A stretch of 64,000 nt of DNA from Acidimicrobiaceae bacterium (lineage in GTDB: Bacteria; Actinomycetota; Acidimicrobiia; Acidimicrobiales; RAAP-2). The notes below the pieces were generated by a model, which had not been told where the DNA came from, made no database searches, and worked only from the letters and a program-made list of their open reading frames with translations. Positions 1 through 7,568 of this stretch are shown here, piece after piece (position 1 is the stretch's first letter; each line of letters starts with the position of its first letter). The stretch covers positions 1 through 64,000 of the forward strand of contig PKWW01000051.1 in the NCBI GenBank assembly GCA_003132165.1. The letters are read 5' to 3'. The position numbers and the translations under genes are program-made.

Positions 1-197
1 CCAAATTGACTTGACATTCCCACAACCGCCGTCGCCAGCGAATCGGGGCTGAGTATGTCTCCTTCGACTGCCGTAACTCCAACCGGAAGTTTCTTGTCTG
101 GCCGCACAAGTCCACGGCAATCAATACCGGCTTCGACGAATCGCTTCAGGAGTCGCGATCCAACGAGACCCGTACCGCCAGTTACGAGAATTGTCAT
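1..197 (-). CDS. NAD(P)-binding epimerase/NmrA-like protein, 5' part only
   Basis: The first 65 or so codons of a gene that runs off the left edge. The protein begins MTILVTGGTGLVGSRLLK, a classic Rossmann-fold dinucleotide-binding loop (GGTGLVG) of extended short-chain dehydrogenases, SDR-type epimerases or NmrA-like proteins; the acidic residue that fixes the cofactor and the YxxxK motif lie outside the window, so substrate and cofactor cannot be given. The ATG at 195-197 overlaps the stop codon of the MarR gene (ATGA), so the two are translationally coupled and this gene is probably the target of that repressor. Confidence 0.75.
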   Translation of the reverse strand, partial: MTILVTGGTGLVGSRLLKRFVEAGIDCRGLVRPDKKLPVGVTAVEGDILSPDSLATAVVGMSSQF

Positions 198-655
198 ATC
201 GACTTTCTCTCGTTTTTATAGTTGTTGAGCCGTTGTGTAGCGTCCCGAAGCACTCGATTTGCTAACGCAATCTCTGTGTCGTCGACTCCATCAAAAGCGA
301 CTGCGGTGATGAGCCCAATAGGATCGGGAAGCGTCGCCCACAAGTTCCTGCCAGCGATCGTAAGTTGCAGTAACTTCTGACGCTGATCGTGGGGGTCGGA
401 TATTTGTTCGACGAGCCCTTTGCGCACGAGTGCACTGATCACGGCGCTGAGTGTCGCTCGTTCAATTTCAAGCGTACGTGTCAGCTCTCGCTGATTTATC
501 GGCTCGTCATGTGCAAGCAGGTAGAGGACGTACCACTGGGTGGTTCCAAGATCGTACGGACGAAGGACAAACTCCATCAAAGCCCGGCTCGCGAGAAAAT
601 ACTTCTTGGCCCATGATTCGGCGGCTTCGAGGTCTAGGTTGCTATTGTTAGGCAC
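194..655 (-). CDS. MarR family transcriptional regulator
   Basis: A 153-residue winged-helix protein of normal MarR length. The HTH part is seen in INQRELTRTLEIERATLSAV followed by the wing segment LVRKGLVEQISDPHDQRQKL, whose DxRxK-like tail is typical of MarR wings. It starts with GTG at 653-655. A box TTGACA (685-690), 17 nt, CAAACT (662-667) ends 6 nt before that GTG, so the mRNA may be leaderless. Two copies of a 14-bp palindrome cover this promoter and start, which points to autorepression together with the coupled epimerase-like gene. The ligand is unknown; MarR proteins usually respond to phenolic or other small molecules. Confidence 0.85.
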   Translation of the reverse strand: MPNNSNLDLEAAESWAKKYFLASRALMEFVLRPYDLGTTQWYVLYLLAHDEPINQRELTRTLEIERATLSAVISALVRKGLVEQISDPHDQRQKLLQLTIAGRNLWATLPDPIGLITAVAFDGVDDTEIALANRVLRDATQRLNNYKNERKSI

Positions 656-680
656 CTAACTAGTTTGTCAGGTACCTAAC
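647..680. promoter_or_regulatory. Tandem MarR-type operators over the marR promoter
   Basis: Two near-identical palindromes, GTTAGGCACCTAAC (647-660) and GTCAGGTACCTAAC (667-680), are spaced exactly 20 bp apart, that is two helical turns on the same DNA face. The first covers the GTG start, the second lies in the spacer between TTGACA (685-690) and CAAACT (662-667) read leftwards. Binding here would block RNA polymerase and any leaderless initiation at the start codon. Confidence 0.65.
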
Positions 681-1224
681 GGTTTGTCAATTTATAAATG
701 CATCTGGCTCTTTGCCGGAGCGCCCAGATGACACAACCTTCTCCGGAGGGTGCCGCAATCTCCACACTGATCAAACGGCCCACATCGAAGTTACGATGTG
801 GCCGAGCTGTGATGGTGACGCCCTCAAAAGCAGAAGAGCCGGTGCTTTCGCACCGACTCTAACCTGCAATTATCTTCGTGGCGGGGGAACTGTGGTGAAA
901 GGCCAACTCGATCCGATGTAATACCCATTTGCCCTGGTAAGGGTTCATGCACACCCCCGGTGCACACCCAACTGCACACCCCGAGCACTGTGGTTGGCTT
1001 GCTGGGTTTATGGACTGGAGTTGGTCTGGTCATGACCCCAACGTAACGCAACCCTGTGACTTGCAGCAGGGAGAGAGGGCTGGTCGACCTCCAAATAGTC
1101 CTCTTAAAACTCTGTTACCAGGTTTGATTGAAGACCGCTGGCTGCGGCGAGAGATGGTGTTGTCAAGCGGTTCGATCATCGTCTCGTTACCTCCACCGAA
1201 TTTTCGCGTCTCAGGACATCGACG
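681..1224. other. Gene-free stretch with terminator-like hairpin and TGCACACCC repeats
   Basis: About 540 bp between the marR promoter and the enolase-like gene with no convincing gene: the short frames here lack ribosome sites and family features. It holds a hairpin at 837-860 (listed separately) and three direct copies of TGCACACCC at 948-956, 961-969 and 973-981, spaced 12-13 bp. Confidence 0.5.
826..860 (-). terminator. Possible terminator of the enolase-like operon
   Basis: Read leftwards, a stem of about 10 bp with arms GAGTCGGTGC and GCACCGGCTC and a four-base loop is followed by a T-rich run (TTCTGCTTTT). It lies about 360 bp downstream of the enolase-like stop codon, in the right direction to end that operon. 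Confidence 0.4.
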
Positions 1225-2514
1225 TCAACCTTGAGGCCCTAGTGCCCGGTCGAAGCCGTTCGCCCCCGACCACGGAGGTGCCCCGTGACCACGGGCGATA
1301 CGCAGCAGACGGTTGTACTTGGCCAAGCGCTCGGAACGCGCGACCGAACCAACCTTGATCTGACCGGCGCCACTCGCGACGGCCAGGTCGGACAGCCAGT
1401 CGTCCTCGGTCTCGCCTGATCTCGCCGACACCACGGCGCGCATGCCGAGGGCTCGCGCCCGGTCCGCCACGGCCAGCGCCTCGGTGAGGGTGCCGATCTG
1501 ATTGGCCTTCACGAGCACGGCGTTGGCGCAGCCCAGCGCCGCGGCTCGTTCCAGCCGGTCCACGTGCGTGCAAATCAGGTCATCGCCGAGGAGTTGGACG
1601 GTGGGGTCGAGCCGCGCGGCTGCTCGACCCCATCCGGTCCAGTCGTCCTCGCCCAGCGGGTCCTCGATCGACACGATGGGAAAGCGGTCCGCCCAGGCAA
1701 CGAAGGTCTCCACCAAGTCGTCGGCCGAAAGCGCGTTCCCGTCCAGCAGGTAGGAGCCGTCGTGCTGGAGCATGTGCGTCGCCGCAACGTCGAGGGCGAT
1801 GGCGACCTCCTCGCCGGGCGCCCTGCGCGCTCGAACGATGGCCTCCACGGCCAGCGCGATGGCGGCTTCGCTCGAGGGCGACGGAGCGCCGAAGCCGCCC
1901 TCATCGCCCACCAGCGTCGACGCCCCTCGCTCGGCGAGGATCGCCCTCGCGGCGCAGTAGATGTCGTGGGCCCATTCGATAGCGGTGGACTCGTCGCCGG
2001 CGCCGAACGGGACGATCAGGACGTCCTGGATCGACATCCCCCCGCTCGCGTGCAGATTCCCGCTGAAGAGGTTGACCATCGGGAGGGGAAGCGAAGGGCG
2101 GCGCTCGCCAGCCAGATGCTCCCACAGGGCGACGCCCCGCGCCATGGCACCCGCGCGTGCGCACGCGGCCGAGACCGCCACCATGGTATTGGCGCCGAGT
2201 CGCGAGCGGTTCTCGGTGCCGTCGAGATCCACGAGGGCCCGGTCGACGGCGGCCTGGTCGGTCACGTCCATCCCCGAGAGCGCCGAGGAGACCTCGTCGC
2301 GCACGACGTCGACGGCACCGCTGACTCCCCTGCCCCCGAAACGGTCCGGATCGCCGTCTCGGCGCTCCCACGATTCGTGGCTCCCGGTCGAGGCTCCCGA
2401 GGGCGCCTGCGCGAAGGATGAACGGCCGTCGGCGAGCGTGACGGTCGCCTCCACCGTCGGCGAAGACCGCGAGTCGAGGACCCAATTGGCTTCCACGCTG
2501 ACGATCGTGGTCAC
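1225..2514 (-). CDS. Enolase paralogue with altered active site
   Basis: A 429-residue full-length enolase-fold protein. Kept: LDSR near the N-terminus, the SGASTG loop (40-44), Glu205 in VGDEGGF, the three Mg ligands (Asp242, Glu284 in SIEDP, Asp311 in GDDL), Lys336 in VKANQIGT and Lys387. Changed: the His of the usual SHRSGETED motif is Ala364 (SARSGETED), the Glu of the usual IQEFM is Asp164, and the GGxHADN segment reads SGNLHASGG. The lost His, which contacts the substrate in glycolytic enolase, argues against it being the housekeeping enzyme. GTG start; it overlaps the kinase stop codon by 4 bp (GTGA). It may lyse a phosphorylated sugar-acid made by that kinase; this is inference. Confidence 0.8.
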   Translation of the reverse strand: MTTIVSVEANWVLDSRSSPTVEATVTLADGRSSFAQAPSGASTGSHESWERRDGDPDRFGGRGVSGAVDVVRDEVSSALSGMDVTDQAAVDRALVDLDGTENRSRLGANTMVAVSAACARAGAMARGVALWEHLAGERRPSLPLPMVNLFSGNLHASGGMSIQDVLIVPFGAGDESTAIEWAHDIYCAARAILAERGASTLVGDEGGFGAPSPSSEAAIALAVEAIVRARRAPGEEVAIALDVAATHMLQHDGSYLLDGNALSADDLVETFVAWADRFPIVSIEDPLGEDDWTGWGRAAARLDPTVQLLGDDLICTHVDRLERAAALGCANAVLVKANQIGTLTEALAVADRARALGMRAVVSARSGETEDDWLSDLAVASGAGQIKVGSVARSERLAKYNRLLRIARGHGAPPWSGANGFDRALGPQG

Positions 2515-3521
2515 GACTGCACCGAGGCGCCGTTGGCGCGGCGAACTGCGCCGGCTAGCACCTCGAACTCCTCGAAACCACCGCTCAGCGCGCGCTTTCC
2601 CACCTCATGCGCCCGCTGGCGCGCGGGGCCGTCGACGAGGTACTCGACCGGTGACTTGCCGTAGAGCCGGGCCAGCATGACCGCGCCGGTGTGGCGAAAT
2701 GCCCGCTCACGGTCGGCCGGTCCGTCGTAGGCGGCCCAGAACTGGCGCCCGGCTTCCACGAGCGCCTCGAAGCCGCCGGTCGGGCTGGTCCGAACCGCCT
2801 TCAGCATCAGGTGGGCAGTCACGGTCGCGAGGTCGAACGCCGGGTCTCCGACGTGCACCACTTCCCAGTCGAGCAGCACCGGCTCGCCAGATGTCACGAG
2901 GACGTTCTTCGGGGTGAAGTCGCCATGCACCAATGAGCGCTCCGTCACCGCCTCGGTCTCGCCGACCAGCGCGAGCAGCGCTCCGCGCAGCGAGGGCGAG
3001 CGCTCCGCGGCGACGCGGTAGTAGGGGTCGAGGCGCAGCGCGTCGAACATCCGGCGCGGCTCGTCGCCGCACAGTTCCTCGGGCGCGCTCAGCCGATGGA
3101 GCTCGCCGGCGGCGGCTCCGAGCGTCGCGGCGACGTCAGGTCGGCTGCGTCCGGCGAGCAGTTCGTCCTTGTAGGTGGGAGCCGAACCGGTAACAAGATC
3201 CTCGCCGAGTATCGTCCGGTCGTCGTCGAAGAAACGAAGACGAGGTATTCGCGCAGGGCCCAGGCGGCCGCCGAGAAACTTGAGGATGGTCGCTTCATTC
3301 GCCCCTCGGCTGCGGTCCACGATCCATTCGTCGGCTACCGCCAGTCGTTGCAGCGGCGCCTTGGCGACCCATTGCTCGTCCTTCTCCTGGACCATCACCA
3401 CGATGGACGACACGCCACCGGCCAGCAGCGTCAGGCGAGCCGACTGGCCAATGCGCCCCGCCTCGATCAGCGCGTCGCGCAACTCATCGATGTTTGCGGG
3501 AGCGGCGTCGACGGGCGTCAC
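2511..3521 (-). CDS. APH-fold small-molecule kinase
   Basis: A 336-residue aminoglycoside-phosphotransferase/choline-kinase-like protein. The N-lobe has GGVSSIVVMV and the VAKAPL lysine; the catalytic loop is HGDFTPKNVLV and the Mg-binding segment LLDWEVVHVGDPAFDLA. The substrate is not readable from sequence; relatives phosphorylate methylthioribose, choline, homoserine, macrolides and others. It begins with GTG about 53 nt after the FAH-family gene and overlaps the enolase paralogue, so it belongs to the iclR-hydrolase-kinase-enolase operon. In this setting a hydroxyl-acid or sugar-acid substrate is more likely than an antibiotic. Confidence 0.8.
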   Translation of the reverse strand: MTPVDAAPANIDELRDALIEAGRIGQSARLTLLAGGVSSIVVMVQEKDEQWVAKAPLQRLAVADEWIVDRSRGANEATILKFLGGRLGPARIPRLRFFDDDRTILGEDLVTGSAPTYKDELLAGRSRPDVAATLGAAAGELHRLSAPEELCGDEPRRMFDALRLDPYYRVAAERSPSLRGALLALVGETEAVTERSLVHGDFTPKNVLVTSGEPVLLDWEVVHVGDPAFDLATVTAHLMLKAVRTSPTGGFEALVEAGRQFWAAYDGPADRERAFRHTGAVMLARLYGKSPVEYLVDGPARQRAHEVGKRALSGGFEEFEVLAGAVRRANGASVQS

Positions 3522-3574
3522 TGGCCAACTGCGACGGTCCGGTATTCCAGGCGTCGATCCGCGCGAGCGAGCAC

Positions 3575-4426
3575 CTAGGCCTGCCCGAGCACGTTTCGCT
3601 GGCAGCCGAGGCCGTCGATGCTCAGCTCCGTCACGTCACCCGCGCGCAGGAAGGGGACGTCATCATGTCCCATCGAGACCCCGGCCGGCGTGCCCGTGTT
3701 GATCAGATCCCCGGGCTCGAGGACCATGAACTGGCTCAGGTACCACACGATGTGATCGACACCGAAGATCATGTCGCTCGTCGTGCCGTCCTGGCGGCGC
3801 ACGCCGTTCACGCTGAGGCGCAGCCCGAGGTTCTGAGGGTCGTCGATCTCGTCGGCGGTCACCAGCCAGGGGCCCAGTGGGTTGAACGTCTCGCAGCACT
3901 TCCCCTTGTCCCACTGGCCGCCTCGTTCGAGCTGGAACTCGCGCTCGGAGACGTCGTGGGACAGGCAGTACCCGGCGATGACCGCACGCGCGTCGTCGGG
4001 CGACTCTAGGTAACGGGCTCGCTGTCCGATGACGACGCCCAGCTCGACCTCCCAGTCGGTCTTGGTCGACTTCCTCGGCACGAGGATCTCGTCGTTGGGC
4101 CCTATGACGCAGTTCGGCGCCTTCATGAAGATGATGGGCTCGTCGGGCACGGGGCTACCGGTCTCCTTGGCGTGGTCGCGATAGTTGAGGCCGATGCAGA
4201 TCACCTTCTCCGGCTTGGCAATCGGCGAGCCGTACCGCACGGGCTCGCGGACCTGGTCGCCCAGCTGGTTCGCGTCGAGCAGGTGACGCACCTCTTCCAA
4301 GCGATTCTGGCGCCAGAAGTTAGCGTCGACGTCGCCGAACGAGTCCGGGAGCCGCAAGATCTCGCCCTGCGCTCCGAGGACGGCCGCTCGCTCGAGGCCC
4401 GGCTCTCCCACCCGTACCAGCTTCAT
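3575..4426 (-). CDS. Fumarylacetoacetate hydrolase family protein
   Basis: A 283-residue FAH-fold enzyme. It shows the family core CIGLNYRDHAKE, the phase PIIFMKAPNCVIGPND, the metal ligands in DWEVELGVVIG and the tail NTGTPAGVSMG. The segment KGKCCETFNPLGPWLVT is close to the version found in 2,4-diketo-3-deoxy-L-rhamnonate/fuconate hydrolases, which cleave a diketo sugar acid to pyruvate and a hydroxy acid. With an acid dehydratase (10410-11561) and an SDR (11587-12396) in the cluster, the non-phosphorylated diketo route is possible. Ureidoglycolate lyase or a homoprotocatechuate-type isomerase are alternatives that the sequence alone cannot exclude. Confidence 0.85.
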   Translation of the reverse strand: MKLVRVGEPGLERAAVLGAQGEILRLPDSFGDVDANFWRQNRLEEVRHLLDANQLGDQVREPVRYGSPIAKPEKVICIGLNYRDHAKETGSPVPDEPIIFMKAPNCVIGPNDEILVPRKSTKTDWEVELGVVIGQRARYLESPDDARAVIAGYCLSHDVSEREFQLERGGQWDKGKCCETFNPLGPWLVTADEIDDPQNLGLRLSVNGVRRQDGTTSDMIFGVDHIVWYLSQFMVLEPGDLINTGTPAGVSMGHDDVPFLRAGDVTELSIDGLGCQRNVLGQA

Positions 4427-4478
4427 CGCTCACTCACCAATACGTCAGGACGGAGCCATGCTCCGATATCGATAACTC

Positions 4479-5291
4479 TCATGCCAGGACCTCTCCTAAA
4501 TGTTCGCGAATCACGTCACGGACGTGGTCGACCGACGCTTCGAGCTTCGCCAGCGGTAGTCGCCTCGCGACCGCCGTAATGCTGACCGCGCCGTCGGGCC
4601 TCGTCTTGGACGTCAAGAAGAGCGGGATCGCGATGCAGTTGATCCCCTCCTCGTAATCTTCTCGGTCCAGCGCGTAGCCGCGCTGACGGATGAGGGTCAT
4701 CTCCTCATGCAGTGCGTCACGCGTGGTGATGGTGTTCTTGGTGTGCTGGATGAGCGGCGGATCGTGATGCTCGATGAAGTCCGTCACGGACTGACGGGAT
4801 TTCAGCTCGTAGGCCAGCAGGGCCTTGCCCACCCCGGTGCAGTACGCGGGGTTGCGCCCCCCGATGACCGACGTCATCTGGTAGCGAGAAGTCGCCGGGT
4901 GCACCTTGGCCAGGTACACGACCTCGGTCCGGTCCAATATCGCGTAGTGCGTGGTCTCTCCGTACTCCGCCGCCAGCGTGGTGAGGACCGGCCGGATATG
5001 GCCCACCTCGTCGAGTCCCTCGTAGTACGAAAAGGCGAGCTTCAGTAGGCCGTAGCCCAACCGATAGCGGCTGTTGTGATCCTGTTCGACCAGTTCAGCG
5101 CGGCGCAATGCCCCCAGGGCCCGGTGCACGCTGGACCTGGGCGAGTTGAGCAGTCTGGCGAGCTCGTTGAGCCCCACCCCGTCGGGGAACTTTCCGAGCA
5201 GGTTGAGGATGGCCAGCACGCGGTCGGAGCCGTTCAGGCTCTTCGCGCACTCCTCTGAGCCTTGCGCGTTGCCGACGTCGTCAACCTTCAC
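4479..5291 (-). CDS. IclR family transcriptional regulator
   Basis: A 270-residue IclR protein: winged helix (SDRVLAILNLLGKF, then GLNELARLLNSPRSSVHRAL) and the C-terminal effector domain with YCTGVGKALLAY and the late DREDYEEGINCIAIPLF stretch. The frame is open to 5336, but the GTG at 5289-5291 has a good GGAAGG ribosome site and puts the HTH at the usual distance; an ATG at 5333 is the alternative. It heads the hydrolase-kinase-enolase genes (52 nt to the next). It is the only regulator in the 24-kb sugar cluster, so it is the first candidate for binding the five GTTCCGG-type palindromes nearby. IclR proteins commonly sense sugar acids such as KDG. Confidence 0.88.
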   Translation of the reverse strand: MKVDDVGNAQGSEECAKSLNGSDRVLAILNLLGKFPDGVGLNELARLLNSPRSSVHRALGALRRAELVEQDHNSRYRLGYGLLKLAFSYYEGLDEVGHIRPVLTTLAAEYGETTHYAILDRTEVVYLAKVHPATSRYQMTSVIGGRNPAYCTGVGKALLAYELKSRQSVTDFIEHHDPPLIQHTKNTITTRDALHEEMTLIRQRGYALDREDYEEGINCIAIPLFLTSKTRPDGAVSITAVARRLPLAKLEASVDHVRDVIREHLGEVLA

Positions 5292-5346
5292 CAGGTCCCT
5301 TCCAGCGATGTCCAAAATAGTCACTATAGCCATCACCTGTCATTTA

Positions 5347-5359
5347 GGAACGATGTTCC
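5347..5359. promoter_or_regulatory. Palindrome in the iclR promoter
   Basis: GGAACGATGTTCC, a perfect 5-3-5 palindrome, lies 11 bp before the open end of the iclR frame. It shares the GGAAC/GTTCC half-sites with the 17-bp operators of the cluster but in the opposite arrangement and with shorter spacing. It may be an autoregulatory site. Confidence 0.4.
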
Positions 5360-5535
5360 AATTATCAAAACTCATCATCAAACAACCAAGAGCATCCCTG
5401 AAAATCTCTGCGCGTCAATGGGCACGATCTCGCGTCGAGCAACACCCCCACTCGGTCAGTTCCCGGCGAGGTCTCCGAGTCCCCCGCCCGCTCGCCGCGC
5501 CGTCACCGCGGCCGCTCGTGGCTCAATCCACACGT

Positions 5536-6714
5536 TCACTTCGCTACCGCGTCCTGGCTCTCGGGATCGAAGAAGTGCAAACGCTCCGGATAGATCGCGA
5601 AGAGTGCATCCTGTCCGGCCGTCACAACCGCTCGGGGCTGCACCCGCGCGACGCCTTCGCCCATGATGGCGATCGGTGCATGGCCGACGAACTCGTCGGC
5701 CGACTCCTCGACGAAGGTCTCTGCCGAGATGCGCGTGGCATCGAGCGAGAAATGGACCAGCAACTCCGAACCGAGCGCCTCCACTGCCTCGACGTGACCG
5801 TGGAGCACGGGGCCATGCTGCTGGTCACCTTCGGCAATCGGCATGTCCTCGGCACGAAGGCCCACGACGACCTTGCGGCCCCTGTACGCGGCTAGTCCAG
5901 AGTTGAGCTCGTGCACCGCGCCGTCCAGGGCAATGACCTGTGAGCCCAGGTGCAGCGAGGCACCATCACCGGAAAGGGTGGCCTCGAACAGGTTCATCGC
6001 CGGCGATCCGATGAAGGCGGCAACGAAGAGGTTCTTCGGCTGGCCGTAGAGCCGCTGGGGCGTGTCGCACTGCTGGAGCACGCCGGCGCGCATGACCGCC
6101 ACGCGGTCGCCCATCGTCATAGCCTCGGTCTGGTCGTGGGTGACGTACAGCGTGGCCACCCCGATGCGCTGCTGGATGCGGCGCACCTCGGTGCGCATCT
6201 GCACACGGAGCTTGGCGTCGAGGTTGGAGAGCGGCTCGTCCATCAAGAAGACCGACGGGCTTCGCACGATGGCGCGTCCCATGGCCACTCGCTGGCGCTG
6301 ACCGCCCGAGAGCCGGCTGGGCCTCTGGTTGAGGTACTCGGTGAGGCCGAGTATCGCCGCAGCTTCTTTCACCCTCTTCTCGACTTCCGCCTTGGGGACC
6401 TTGCGCAGGCTCAGCGCGAAGCCGATGTTCTCGGCGACGGTCATGTGGGGATAGAGGGCGTAGTTCTGAAAGACCATTGCGATGTCGCGGTCCCTGGAAC
6501 TCACGTCATTCACCGGGCGGCTCCCAATGCGCAGCGTTCCCGACGAGATCTCCTCCAGGCCGGCGACCATCCGCAATGCCGTGGTCTTGCCGCAGCCCGA
6601 CGGGCCAACGATCACCATAAACTCGCCGTCCTCCACGCTGAGGTCGAGTCCGTGAACGGCTTCGAATCCGTTGGGATAGACCTTCGAAACCTTTTCCAAT
6701 GCAATCGACGCCAT
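5536..6714 (-). CDS. Sugar ABC transporter ATPase (MsmX/UgpC type)
   Basis: A 392-residue ATPase of carbohydrate importers (CUT1). Walker A GPSGCGKTT, Q-loop VFQNYALYP, signature LSGGQRQRVAMGRA, Walker B VFLMDEPLSNLDA and switch His in VTHDQTEAM are all intact; the C-terminal OB/TOBE region is present, as in MsmX, MalK and UgpC. The ATG at 6712-6714 follows a strong AGGGGGA ribosome site. It has its own promoter region with a perfect 27-bp palindrome, apart from the operon that carries the matching permeases and binding protein (14.0-17.2 kb); a shared ATPase serving several permeases is common in this family. Confidence 0.93.
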   Translation of the reverse strand: MASIALEKVSKVYPNGFEAVHGLDLSVEDGEFMVIVGPSGCGKTTALRMVAGLEEISSGTLRIGSRPVNDVSSRDRDIAMVFQNYALYPHMTVAENIGFALSLRKVPKAEVEKRVKEAAAILGLTEYLNQRPSRLSGGQRQRVAMGRAIVRSPSVFLMDEPLSNLDAKLRVQMRTEVRRIQQRIGVATLYVTHDQTEAMTMGDRVAVMRAGVLQQCDTPQRLYGQPKNLFVAAFIGSPAMNLFEATLSGDGASLHLGSQVIALDGAVHELNSGLAAYRGRKVVVGLRAEDMPIAEGDQQHGPVLHGHVEAVEALGSELLVHFSLDATRISAETFVEESADEFVGHAPIAIMGEGVARVQPRAVVTAGQDALFAIYPERLHFFDPESQDAVAK

Positions 6715-6865
6715 TATCCCCCTAGTTTTCTTTGCCTGGTACAAAATGCCCGAGGATCTCGCTGCTCCGGAGGGAAGCGCTGCGGAACAAAGATGCGACC
6801 ATCGACATTTCCTCCCCGGACCGGTACGACACCAGCCAACTATATCGGTTTTGCAAATTACCGGG

Positions 6866-6892
6866 CCACTGTTCCGTTATATAGAACAGTGG
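6866..6892. promoter_or_regulatory. Operator candidate 1 of the GTTCCGG set
   Basis: Core GTTCCGTTATATAGAAC at 6871-6887, extended by CCACT and AGTGG to a 27-bp palindrome. It sits about 150 bp before the ABC ATPase start. It matches the four other cluster sites in half-sites and in the 17-bp length. Confidence 0.65.
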
Positions 6893-6929
6893 CTCCGACC
6901 CTGTTCTGCGATCCAGCTCGCAACTGTTC

Positions 6930-7568
6930 TCATCCCGGTATCAGCAAGGTGCAGGCGACTGCTTGGCGAGCGCGTTCGAACAGGCCCTCGAGCTCTCCCG
7001 ATCCTGGGACCAGGTTCGAACCCATCGCCACTGCCGCGGCTCCCGCCTCCAGCCATGACAACGCGTTCTCACTGGTGACGCCTCCGGTGGGGACGAACTT
7101 CACGCCCGGGAACGGTCCTCGCAGGGCCTTCAAGTGCGCCACGCCACCCGTGCTCGCCGGAAAGAGCTTCACGAATCGTGCACCCGCCGAGGTCGCCGCG
7201 GCGACTTCGGTCGGCGTGAACGCTCCGGGCAGGACCATGAGTCCCCGCTCACAGCTCGCGGCGATCACCGCGGGGTTCGTATTGGGAGTCACGATGAACC
7301 GAGCCCCCACTTCGGCGACCTTCGCCACGTCGGCGACGGACAACACCGTGCCGGCCCCAATGGTCGCTCGATCTCCGAGGGCCGCAACGACTCGCTCGAT
7401 CGAGCCAAAGCCCTCCGGACGCTCAACGGTGATCTCCAGAAACTGGACACCGGCGTCGCACAACGTGGTCGCAATCTCGACCACGTTGGCGTGATCGACG
7501 AGGCGCACGATGGCCACCAGCCGAGCCTGCTCCAGGCCACGCTCCATCACTTCAACTTGGTCGGCCAC
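6930..7568 (-). CDS. KDPG/KDPGal-type aldolase
   Basis: A 212-residue class I aldolase cleaving a 2-keto-3-deoxy-6-phospho sugar acid to pyruvate and glyceraldehyde 3-phosphate. Seen: LVAIVRL, Glu45 in LEITVERP, GAGTVLS, FIVTPNTNP, PGAFTPTE, Schiff-base Lys134 in RFVKLFPAS and the phosphate loop PTGGVT. The frame is open further upstream, but GTG at 7566-7568 overlaps the TAG stop of the kinase gene by one base, the natural coupled start. It is the last gene of the long catabolic operon. The sequence does not tell gluconate-type (KDPG) from galactonate-type (KDPGal) specificity. Confidence 0.92.
   Translation of the reverse strand: MADQVEVMERGLEQARLVAIVRLVDHANVVEIATTLCDAGVQFLEITVERPEGFGSIERVVAALGDRATIGAGTVLSVADVAKVAEVGARFIVTPNTNPAVIAASCERGLMVLPGAFTPTEVAAATSAGARFVKLFPASTGGVAHLKALRGPFPGVKFVPTGGVTSENALSWLEAGAAAVAMGSNLVPGSGELEGLFERARQAVACTLLIPG

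Noticed and set aside
824..1051. Short minus-strand frame in the 0.7-1.2 kb gap
   Set aside because: Its codons come from the TGCACACCC repeats and the hairpin; no start signal and no similarity.
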